A stretch of 64,000 nt of DNA from Berghia stephanieae (lineage: Eukaryota; Mollusca; Gastropoda; Nudibranchia; Aeolidiidae), in the NCBI GenBank assembly GCA_034508935.3, contig CM067443.1:4871472-4935471 (forward strand). The letters run 5' to 3'. The stretch's first letter is position 1. Each line of letters begins with the position of its first letter. Below the pieces are notes generated by a model. It searched no databases and had not been told where the DNA came from. It saw only the letters and a list, made by a program, of their open reading frames with translations. The position numbers and the translations under genes were made by a program. This document shows, in pieces, positions 1 to 12,100 of the stretch.

Positions 1-135
1 ATTCCCAGAGCAAACCCACAAGGGTCAGGAGTCGAGAGATGGGGGATGAAGAGTGTAAATCTTTGCTATGTGAACACGCAAGGTTCGGCATGAGTCTTGC
101 CAAGATGGGAGATGTCAACCGAGACTTTTATCAAG
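1..135 (+). CDS. Integrin alpha exon (FG-GAP blade, first half)
   Basis: The frame is open from position 3 and ends with donor gtaat after 135, in phase 1. The recognisable part is ARFGMSLAKMGDVNRDFYQ (78-134), the start of an FG-GAP blade with the first half of its Ca2+ loop. The more basic residues upstream (SQSKPTRVRSREMGDEECK) do not match what usually precedes this motif, so the true acceptor may lie within 1-83 or outside the window. No convincing polypyrimidine tract is seen inside. Confidence 0.75.
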
Positions 136-3100
136 GTAATACCATTGAGAATGAAGATTCCCTTTCTTGATCTTACAGGGGAAATTTATCTTTAAAATAT
201 GTCCAAAACAAATTTTAAAAATACAGATAAAACCTAATCTACAGTGAAGGCTCATTACGTGAATAAAATGGACAACATTCCATGCTCAAAGAAAAAAAAA
301 AGAACAAACAAATGAGATGACAAGAATAGAACTCAAATCTGAATCATCGGTGATGGTGCAATGCAGAAACAAATCCTGACTGTCCTGGGAATTATACCGT
401 CTTTTTCCCATGATACGTAATTGTCTGAATAAAATAGCATTATTACCACTCCCATCTCCTCTTCCCACCTCACCCCCAACCAAAAAAAGAAAGAAAAGAA
501 ATTAGAATGGAGGTGTGATAGAATAGCCACTTATCCTATTTTCATGTTAAAGATCAAATGACTGGCAACATTTGGTTGCTGTTGTATTATTTAGTGCATT
601 TTTCAGTTATAGATTAGTATTATCAATGACTAGGACGTTCGGAATGATGCCAAAAGGTGACTGACATGTTCTTTCCCCAAAATACTCCCATAGTGGACAG
701 GTGACAGGAGGTTACGTTATGTCTTCTGTCCCTTTACATATGTTTTCTGAGTTGCTTTCCGTCTTTGTCTTGGAATGAGTTTATTTTGGTTTAGTTCTAG
801 CCGTGACTGGAGTCCTTGACTGGGAGGGAAACAGTCGAGTGTATAGTTAAAATTGTGGGAATTGATATTTTTTTCCTTGTAAATCATCTCTCTGTTATGT
901 ACTCTTACTTCTTTTTCAGTTATGAATATAAATTGGTTTGTAAACATTTGAGTGTGTTCCTATTTGAGTGTGTTCCTCTTTGTGGGGATCTGTGTTTATG
1001 TCTGGGTGAGACTTTTAGGTAATCAAACTAAGTACACTGATAGTGTGCTCTTGGAATCTACATTTGTTCCCCATTTGAAGCCTTCACCTTTGTCTTACTT
1101 TTTGTCATGTGCGTTCCATTGTAAATCTATCTCATTTTCTTCTTTTTACTGGTGCTGAAATGACCTAAGTATGTCGTAAGTGCTGTAAAACCCTTAAAAA
1201 ACAAAACAAAACAAATTCCCCCAAACTAGTGAAATTTCTGTGTCTTGATTTTTAACATTTTAATTTTTTAAACATATTTTTTTTTAAATTTATTGTTGTT
1301 GTTGTCATTTAGTAATATCCAATTTAACTACAAGATGATACTACTATCATGTTTGAGAGTGTGCTAAAATCGACTAAGGGCTAAGCATGTTGACTTGTGT
1401 ATTTCATCACAGATTTTGTAGTTGGAGCTCCCTATGAAGGAAATGGAGCAGTCTATATCTATCATGGCCAGAAAGATGATCCAGGATTCCATGTCCAATT
1501 TGCGCAAGTGAGTTGAATGGAAATCATGTGTGGTTTAAGCAATAAATAAACTTTTATGATGTAGACTCTGAATTGAAATTTAGGCATACTAAATCATAGA
1601 GTAAATTTATGAAAACACAAATCATTCCAAGAGAGAACAGAAAATGGTTGAGGAATACAAAAAATAAAAAGAAGAGGAAAGCACATATATCAAGATTTAT
1701 TAGAAAAAAATAAATGAGTGAACGTTGAGGTAAATGGAAGATACTTGTGTCTGTACACCAAGAAAATGAAGATTAATCTTGAAAGAAAACTGGCTTCAAT
1801 TTTCGATAGAAATTTTATGGTTCTTGATGGTTGAAGAAGACCAGGACCATTTTCTGTCCTTAGAATGGTTTTTGTTTGCTCATGGATTACTCAATGTACT
1901 GGGACATCATGCCTATAAAATACTTTAACAATCTCCCTATGTGTACCGAAACAACTCAATAGAAATAATTGTTTGGTGGGTATAGAGTAAATACAGTCAC
2001 AGCTTTATAATCTGGAAACCTCTATAAATACAGTTAGGAGAATTGGGGAAGGATTTTTTTTCTCCTTTTTAATTTCTACATTCTAAAAGCTCCTTGATTT
2101 TGGATCTGAAGACTATTTGGGAACAAATTGGTATAAAATTGTGCTTTCATAATCTGAACTCCTATAAATGTTGCCTCTTTGGCAAGTTTTTCTCCCTCTT
2201 TGCTAAAGCAACAATCAGAGCTTCTTGCCAGTGTTGTACCTTTTATGGTATCAAGGGCACTCAACCAACATTACTAAGACATTATATTGATTTGAAATGT
2301 GTCCCACCATCTCAAATCAGGTTTATGTTGGGGTGAATGAGATATTGAATATTGAGTTGACGCTTTCAATTATAACATTTTATTGAAACCAACATGTTTC
2401 ATTGAAAAGAATGAAGAAAAGAAAATGTAGTTCCGTAAAATACTTAAATCTCAAATTTTACATTTCACTTTTGTGATTTACACATTCGTTTTGCTTTGTC
2501 TAGTGAATGGTAAAACTCTGTCAAATTTATTTCGCCTAGTAACTGGCTGACGGTTCGGTGTGACCTGACGAACATCACGCTCCCAACCGAGCGAGGCAGC
2601 AGTCTTCCGTGAAAACATGCTCCCCTTTACGCTGTCACCGTTTAACTTTTTGGACTTATTCATGCAGTTAACTCGGCAAAGTTACAAGAATGGTTTGCCA
2701 TTGCCTATTCTTGTCGCCCTCTGCAGTTGGCCAGCTTGACCTGTTACCGTTCGACACCACGAGGAGGTTGCAGTAGGGCTTGATGATGATCTATCTTTGC
2801 AGACTTGGCATCATCCATTTGTCGAACAGAAATCACAAGAAGTCCTTATGGTAATGGGGGACCTAAATGCTAAGATTGGCAGAGGCAGAGATGGTGACAT
2901 AATCGGACCACATGGACTCGGAGACAGAAATGAACGAGGAAACATCTGGGCAGATTGGTGTAGAACAAATAAATTAATGATTTCAAACACCTGGTTTCAA
3001 CAACACCCAAGAAGAACCTGGACATGGCAATCACCAGGGGACAGAGCAAGGAACCAGATAGACTTTATAGCAGTATCATCAAGATTCAGAAATGGCATAT

Positions 3101-6100
3101 TAAATTGCAAAACCTATCCAGGCGCCGATGTAGACAGTGACCATGTCCCAGTTGTTTGTACAGTAAGGATAAAGTTTAAAGCTATTCAGAGAACAGCTGG
3201 TAGAATAAAGAGGGATTACAGGTTATGCAAAGACAATGGCATACAAACAAAAATGAGAGAAGAATTTGAAAATGCACTCATGATACAAAGCCAAAGTGAA
3301 CCTGATAACGAAAAATGTGAAAAACAATTTGATATATTCCAAAAGTGTGTCAAAGCAACTGCAGAAAAGCATTTACCAATAGCTCAAATAAACAGCAAAA
3401 AGGAATGGATGACAAATGAAATTCTAAACCTATTTGAAGAAAGACGAAAATGCAACAGAGGGTCTGCAGAATACCAAACATTGAACAACCACATTAAATC
3501 CAAATGCATCGAGGCACACGAGAACTATCTAGACTGGAAATGCTGCGAAATCGAAAGAGAATACAAACCCAACCCCCAACAAGCTCACCAAAGAATAAAA
3601 GAACTATCAGGGAAAAGGAAAAGCAAAGCAGCAGGAAGTTGTATCCAAAACAAACAAGGGGAACTGCTATTTGAAGAACAACATATAGAAAGCCGATGGG
3701 TAGAATACATAGGTGAACTGTACAATGATCCAAATAGAAATGAACCACCACTGAAATTCAAAGAACCATTAAGCGGACCAAACATCACCAAAAGTGAAAT
3801 TGAACATGCCATGGAACGAATGAGGGATGGTAAAGCAACAGGCCCTGATGAAATATCTGTAGAGGTATTAAAAAGCCTAGGAGATCTAGCAATTGATGAA
3901 CTTCACATATTATTCAACAATATATACAATACTGGGAAAATTCCAGAAGATCTCTGTAACTCTATTTTCATATCAATACCAAAGAAAGCAGGTGCAGTCA
4001 GATGCGAAAATTTTAGAACTATAAGTTTAATAAGCCACATCAACAAAATACTGTTGCGTATAATTATCAACAGGCTAAGGAATAAGATTAACCCCGAAAT
4101 CGCAGAAGAACAATATGGATTCCAACCTGACAGAGGGACAAGGAACGCAATATACCTCCTCCGTGTTTTAAGTGAAAGAGCTATACAGGTTCAGACCCCA
4201 CTATACCTCTGTTTTGTCGACTACAAAAAAGCTTTTGATAGAGTACGCCACGAAGAAATACTAAAACAACTGCACTCCATTGGCGCTGATGAGAAAGACC
4301 TCAGACTCATGCAAACATTATACTACACCCAGCAGGCATCTATCAAATCGGAAACTCTACAGGAAATTCCATTCCTATTAAGAAAGGAGTCCGTCAAGGG
4401 TGTGTTGCCTCACCAGATCTGTTTAATCTATACCAAGAAACAATCATGAGGGGCATAACTAATATGGAGGGAATAAAAGTAGGAGGTCACAACATAAATA
4501 ATATAAGATACGCAGACGATACGGTACTCATTGCAACATCAGAAATCCAACTTCAAAAGATTGTTGACAAAGTGGTAGTAGATAGTGAAGCCAAGGGAAT
4601 GGAAGTGAATATCACCAAAACGGAATGCATGGTAATACAGAAAAACCCCGAAAACAACAACACCTGCAATATAACGATTCACGGCGAGCAACTTACCAAC
4701 GTAGAAAGTTTTAAATACCTAGGTTCAATAGTGACAACAGATGGAAGATGTAACCGAGACATACGAGCAAGAATAACTCAAGCCAAACAGGCCTTCATGG
4801 ACCTGGGAAACATTTTGAAAAACAAACAGATGTCGTTCGGGATTAGATTCCGAGTCTTGAAGTGCTACGTGTGGCCAATCTTGTTATACGGATGCGAAAG
4901 CTGGACTACAAATGCAGAAACACAAAAGAACATTGAAGCTTTTGAAATGTGGTGCTTGAGAAGGATGCAGAGAATATCGTATACTGCACACAAAACGAAC
5001 GAAGAAGTGCTAAAACAAACATACCAACAAAGGAAACTAATGCCCTTAATAGTGGATCGACAACTATCCTTTTTCGGACACATAGTAAGGAAAGATAAGA
5101 ATGAATACCTGGCAAGTTGTGGAAAAATACCTGGTAAACGCGCCCGGGGGAGACAAAGAAAAACACTCATAGACCAACTGAAGGGCTTCACCAACCTAAC
5201 AATCCAAGAGCTGTTTGAAAAAGCAAGAGACAGGGAGGAATGGAGAGAGATAATTCATGCAGTATCCGAAGCCTGGACCAGGCATGGAACCTAGAAGAAG
5301 AAGAAGAAGACATTTCACTTTAAATATTAAAAAAAACAATTTTTTTAGGAATCTGCTTCACTCCCAACCTAATACTGATTAGATGTATAACAGGTCATTG
5401 GTCCATACTCCAGACACATTTTTAGACTAAGGTGTTCAAAATACAGATGTGACTATCCATTGATTCAATATTCTTACAGAACAGGAAGTTATATTCAACT
5501 CTCTTGATTGTTTGAGCAAAGGTTTTAACTAAACCTGCCCTTTTATATAAATGTAATATCCATTAAATGTGCTCAAAGCGCTTTATAAGGGGTCACAGAC
5601 CTAAAGCAACACTGAGAGACATGATGAATTACGCCCATATGGCGCGATCACAGTTTTTGTTTTTCAATAGAGCAATGCATTACCTGCCAGCCACACAAGA
5701 GCACAGTGGGAAAGTGTAAGGATTCAATTTTGCACTGCCACAGCGGGCTCGAACCATCCAAAGGCGAGTGTCATAATACATAAGACCACAAAGCCAGTGC
5801 TATTATTAATATTTCCTTTTTTAAAGAAAAAGTCATTTCTCTTTGTTGCAGAAAATAATGGCATCTGACTTGCCTGATGCTTTCTCCAAAGTGATTTCGT
5901 TTGGTCACTCCCTGTCGGAGGAATGGACCTGGACAAGAATGGCTATCCAGACCTCTTGGTAGGAGCTTATGAATCGGACATGGTGGCTCTTATACGTTCT
6001 AGACCAATTATACGCCTGCACCCCTCCATGTCAGTATCACCCACTCTCGTGGACTTGAAAGGAAAGACGTTTTGCAGTTTGCCAGATGTGAAACCAGAAT

Positions 6101-9100
6101 ACGTGAACCGAATCTGTGTGGCTGTTACAGTTTGTGTCAATTTCACCACCGACCCTGCTGAGAGGTTAGTTTTTCTCTGCTCTTAGGTATTTTAAAGAGT
6201 GAATGCTGCACATTTAGTTCAAGAAATATAATGTCCTTTATAGTGTTATTTTCTTAACTACATATAAAGACATCCCTTAAATTTTATAGTGATCAACTTA
6301 AGCCAGGATTATATTATTGGTTTAGTCTAAAGCCATGAATACTTTTTTCACACCATCTGGACACAAGAAATATAAAGACAGACCACCCATGTCAATTCAC
6401 ACTGTCCTCAATCGAGACCTAAAACGCCTTCAAAATAACAAAGAATTAAAATCAAAGGAAGACCTTATAAAATTAGCATCAACCACAAAAGACCGTGAAC
6501 TGTGGAAGGAGTTGACACAGATGATTAGTAAGCGAAAGGCCTTTAGTCAGTCAATCAGTCTAAAGTTGTTGCTTGATAAAGATCAAAACTTATTTGTATT
6601 TCCTGACCATGTAATTTATTTTGAATTATTCAACTCATCTGCTTCCTATTTGATTTCTTACTCAAAAAGATTCAGGTTTTTTTAAATTATTCAAATGCAT
6701 TATAAGAAGAACCTGACATAACATATAGTTTGTCATTCAGCTCTGCTTAATTGCATTACAGTGGAAATTCTGAAACCAGGGCCAACTTTCCTGAAGTCCG
6801 GTAACTAAGGGCATGGTTTTGAAACAAGACTTTCTTTCAAAATAAACCATGCATGCAAACTCTGTGATACAATGTCTAGCAATACTCAAAACTTTGATCC
6901 AGACAAACTTAAGATGTTTCTTTCAGTCTTTATATGTCTACAGCATTTTACAGTTTGAATAGTCCATCTCCGCATTTCTTTATCGATAGAAATCATTTAA
7001 TTATGGCCTTTGGGGACCCAACCTTTATTTTTCGTTGAAAACATTATACTTATTCTCCTCCTTTACCCAAATTATTTATAATTCTCTCATCTTGATTAAA
7101 TCTGTCCAAAATGATTAATGTACACTGAACCATGTATTTTATTGTATTCCTGTCCTTGGATTCTCTTTCCAATGCTTCTGTCTTTGATAGTATGGCAAAA
7201 CGTTTATTTTTTTTTTTTTACTGTTGAGAAATCATTAAAACTACTAGTTCACTGTCATTTATTTTATCCTCTTCTTTTTCCAAAACCTTGCAAGTTTGAT
7301 TAAAATAAAATAATATGCTCTTTCTCATACATTAACTGTTGAATTTTTGAAGATTTGTTATTTATTTTTTGTTTGTTGTTGTTTTTTTTTAAATTTGTTT
7401 TTTTTTTAATTTCAATACTGAAATGCAGTAATGTATGAGCATGGATTAGATATTTTTATTTTTTTATTATTTTTTTTTTCATATAAAAAGCAAGAACTAA
7501 AACCGCAAAATACAAAAACACATATGAAATTGATATGATGATTTTGGCTACGCAGTCTCACGGAAGTTTGCTGTGAATTGTGTAGTTGTCAGCATGTCCT
7601 CTGCTTGTTGGATTCTTTTTGTTCTAATTTTCCATGTATCCCTGTCTTGTGCCAATGTTTTAAGAGTGAGCAGATCATGTTCGGTCTTTAGTTTTGATGG
7701 AATAGTTTTTTTGTAGCTGTAAAATACAAATTATCCTGGTGCTGATTGGAGCAGAGGATGGTATGTCTGCAGGTTGGCATTTAGTGTCGTTGGTAGAGAC
7801 GTTGGTGTTTGTCCATGGTATTTCTTCCTGGCATTGAAGTATTCCTTCAATGCTGTCTGGGCCGGGTATGTTATGGTCTCTTCGGAGAATGTGGCCAAGA
7901 AGTTTCCATCTTTGTTTTATTCTATCACTGACAGGGCGTACTCTGAAACGGTCGTGGAGATCTTGGTTACTAATCTTGTCTGGCCATATCACACCTATGA
8001 CTCGACGGAGTCGTTTTCTGTGTAGGACATCTAGACTAAATTCTAAATTCTTTTTTCATTAATCCTGTGTACCACAGTTGTAGAGCAGTATTGGTAGTAC
8101 AATGTATACGATGACCAGAACTTGTGTATGTCAATATTATGAGGTGTTCAAGGGTTTAAATATGAGATTGTTCTGCTCAAATTTAAAATAGAAAAAGGAT
8201 TTTTCTTGATATTACCAAATCATTATACACAGTCAATTTAAGGCCAGTATACTCTTTAAAATGTATTTTTAAATATATATTTTTTAATATTTTAAAACTA
8301 TTTTTTTTATACGTCATTATTTATTCTTTTATATTTTAACCATATCCCCTATTTCATCAGTGAGTATAATTTGGAATGTTGGAATCTGAGAATATTGTTG
8401 GTTATAAATTTGTAAGACCAAAATAAAGTCTAAAATACATCCAGAAAGTATACTTAAGACAACAGAATTCCTTACTTGCCTGAACAACTTGCCATTGGTA
8501 GACATTTGAATGTTTAAAAAACTCGAATAAACTGATACAAAAATTCATATATCAGTGATTAAATTTGGTTTTGAAGAATGCTTACAGTATTTTATTATTT
8601 TAACAGGTAAAATGAAGGAGCAGTTTTGTTGCGAGGGGGGGATAAATAATTTAATGCAAAGACATCACTGGCAATTGGGATGAGTTGCCTAAAGGCATGG
8701 CGCATGTTGGGGATCATTTATAACAAAGATTTTTTTCCATAGTTTTTTTTTTGGTTCATTTCTAATTTTATCTTTTTTTCTGTTCAGTCCTAGACTCAAA
8801 CCAGGTAGAGTTTTTGAAGATTCTTTGCAATTTTGTAGATTTAGGCCTTGCATTTATGTGGCTAAAATTAATTCACTATCAGAGCTTTTGCACACAAGGA
8901 TGTTAATAGGAGGAACTTCAATATAAAATCTAGTTTGATATGAAATTAAAGAAATCAAAAGATAAATGAAAACACAATTAACTCCTCTTTGCATGCTCTC
9001 GAAAAAATAAGTGGATAAAAGGAACAAACATTGCTGAATGTATTGAAAGATATTTCGATTTATCTCATATTATCATTTATATGCCAAATCAAGTCCTAAA

Positions 9101-12100
9101 TTTTCAACCATTCATATAATTTTTAAAGATAATGAATGTGAACATTTATTATGGAATTTTTAGGTATTTTTAAGGTATTCACAATGCTTCATGTTTTCCA
9201 TCAGTAAGCATTTGGAACTAAGTTTCCATTTCATTTCATACGATATAAACGACCGTTGGATGTCTTTTTCAGCAATAATGCTTACAATATCTGTCACTGT
9301 TTATAGCCATTCAAACTTGAATTGAGTGGAGTTTTGCATGTCTTATCCAAGGACACAACGTTAGGACCAGATTTTGTGACCGTTCACTCATCATAGTCAT
9401 TGACCATGGTTAACCTAATAGCTTGACTTTGTTACAAGACAAGATACCATACAAATAAGCCACAACACCATTTAAATTAAATAGATATAGAGTTTTTTTT
9501 TTTTGAGTGGTGGATAGCTCATTAGGTAGAGTGATGCTCTTCCGACCAGGCGGAGTTGTGGTAGCAGTAAGGTTGTGGGTTCGAGCGCCCATCGCTGCCA
9601 CAAAACTTTTATTCTCTATTGTCTTCTGGAACTTTCCTATTCACTTCATTTCTTGTTTTAAAATAATAGTAATTTCTAGATAATTGATATCGACATAAAA
9701 AATATAGCATCACAAGAAAGCATTACAATTTAAATTGGACATTAAATTATCATTGGCTATGAAAGTCAGTTTTGGTTAAGAAGTATAGCAATGCTTGTAA
9801 ACCTGTTCATTTTAGCATCGGAATGAAAGAAGATGATACACAGCACATATGGTCAATAGGTTTAGAGTTAATCATGCACTCTCTTGGGTCACAGATGCCT
9901 AAAATAAATTTTAAGAGCTGGTGAAGAATTGCACCAAAAAAAACAAGACAACTGAGGCTAAGCCTCACTGTTTATAATTAAAATCACTCATTATTGCCTT
10001 TATTTTCCTAAATATATTTCTACTAAATTATTTTGTCTTCACCTCTTGGATTGACGAGTTTTCACAGATGAAAAGAGAAATATATGCTAGTTTGCATGAC
10101 ACTATATTGACGTCATTTAAGACACAACACAAAGCTACTCTGATTGCATGAAATATGAAATATATTTATTTCCTCTTAAGATATAAGAATACAAGTTGAA
10201 ATTCCCATAAAAAGTAGACAATTTGGAGAAATCTATATGCCATTTATTGTCATTGTATGTTTCAAATTAATATTAGTAAAATTTTGTTCAGTTCATTCTA
10301 AATTCTTTTCATGATTCTCTTTGTCGCAAGCTAGTTATTATTTGAAGCTTTTTATTCAGAAATTGAAGACCTGCGTTCTTGCCATGTTCAAAGTGTATAT
10401 TTATTCATAACTCTTTTTAAGGAGTGGAAAAGAGACAAATTTATAAAATTAGAGGCTTCCCAAGGGAAGTTCTATATTAATATTTTAGTTAAAAGGTATA
10501 TTTGCAATTCATTCATCTTTTGTTAATCCACAAGTCTCATTAATTGATAGAAGGTGCAATATATTTTATTAATGCTTTCATGATTTCATAGCATCCAGCA
10601 AGTCCCCCTCGTGGTATACTCTCTGGAGGCAGAAAAGAATCGGCGCATTGCCAGAGTAGAACTACAGGATGCTCAGGATGCCAGCAAAAAAATTGTCACA
10701 GGGAAGAACATTCAGCTTAAAAAGGATGAATCAGTTTGCGTATCAGAGATTGCTCTAATCAAGGTATGAATTACTACTTCTTAAAAGGATGTATTAAGAT
10801 TCTTATGTTTTTATAGATATAAAAAGGATATTTTTCCCAAATTGATTTAAAATGATTATGTTGACTAAAATTTATATGTGGAACATTATGTTCAATTTTG
10901 ATACTTGTAGCACCCACGTTTGCAAACAAATTTCCTTTTTATGGGATGAATAAAGCATTATCTTATCTTATCGTATCTTATCTTAGCTGTTTTGATTCAT
11001 TGAAGTTGGATATATGACTTGACTTAAGCCTCTTGATTCCTTGTGGAACCTTGGGCCGTAACAGCACTCTTTCATCGGACTCAGTTTTGGAGGTCTTCTT
11101 TATTTGGGCCCAGGTTTTTTCCGGCTACCTTTACCTCAGTCTTAATCCTTCGTCGCCATGTTTGCTTTGGTCGACCAACCCTCCTCCTTCCTAGCGGGTT
11201 CCACTCCAAAGCCTGCTTTGTGATGTTGCTTGCAGGCTTCCTGAGGGTATGGCCAATCCAGCCCCATTTCTTTTTCTTTATCTCCGTTTCCGTTTCAATA
11301 GGTGACTGGTTCAGTTTTTGGTGCAGTTCTTCGTTTGTGATGATGTCTGGCCACCTGATGTTAAGGATATTTCTAAGACACCTGTTTATGAATGCTTGAA
11401 GCTTATTTGTGTTGGCTTTGGTTACTCGCCATGTCTCCGAGCCGTATAAAAGAACAGAATTCACGTTTGTGTTGAATATCCGAATTGTATTTTTCAATGT
11501 AATATTGAATTCCATATTGGTCGAAGTGTGTTAAAGGCATATCATGCTTTATTTATCTGGATTTTAATGTCGTCATCTGTTCCTCCCCCTTGCTTACTAT
11601 GCTACCCAAATATACAAATTTATCTACCTCTCTGATGGTGTTTACAACAAGATATGAAGTGAGTAGAAAAGTGCCAGAAGACAATAGAGAATAAAAAATT
11701 TTTTTTCGCGGCGGTGGTGGGGTTTGAACCTGCGACCTTATTGGTACGACAACTCCGCCTGGCAGGTGAGAGCGTGGCTCTACCGTGTGAGCTATCCACG
11801 AACACAAAAATATTCGTTTCAAACCCAAAGTCATTTCTAGATCCCTCTCTCACCCACTTCTTGAGATCGCCGATTCGTTCACCACCATCGCGAAATAATT
11901 TTGACCAGCAGTTAAGCTTAATAGCCAATATTCTCATCACAAACATATAACATAGAAACGATTGAGACATTGAGTATGCTCCGGTGTATGGGGTGAATTT
12001 TTAATTCAGAAAAGTGAGTGGAGCAGGCACTTAGTTGGTAACAACAAGATATGAAGTGAGTAGAAAAGTGCCAGAAGACAATAGAGAATAAAAATTTTTT

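Larger units (their letters stand above)
2472..5309 (+). mobile_element. RTE-like LINE, 5'-truncated, with 12-bp target duplication
   Basis: The insertion is bounded by identical 12-bp direct repeats acatttcacttt at 2460-2471 and 5310-5321. It ends in a short GAA/AGA repeat (about 5292-5309), a 3' tail style used by RTE-type elements. It carries endonuclease and reverse-transcriptase coding sequence in two overlapping frames. A complete element would have a full N-terminal endonuclease; here only the C-terminal part remains, so the copy is 5'-truncated. The exact target duplication points to a fairly recent insertion into the integrin intron. The stretch 2472-2796 has no clear coding content and may be untranslated or rearranged LINE sequence. 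Confidence 0.9.

Noticed and set aside
9510-9600. Possible tRNA gene
   Set aside because: A- and B-box-like sequences are present, but no acceptor stem is evident and the retroposon body follows; the same unit recurs at 11710-11800. The heads at 12497, 20600-20697, 27195, 29060-29155, 46780 and 63515 were rejected as tRNA genes for the same reason.
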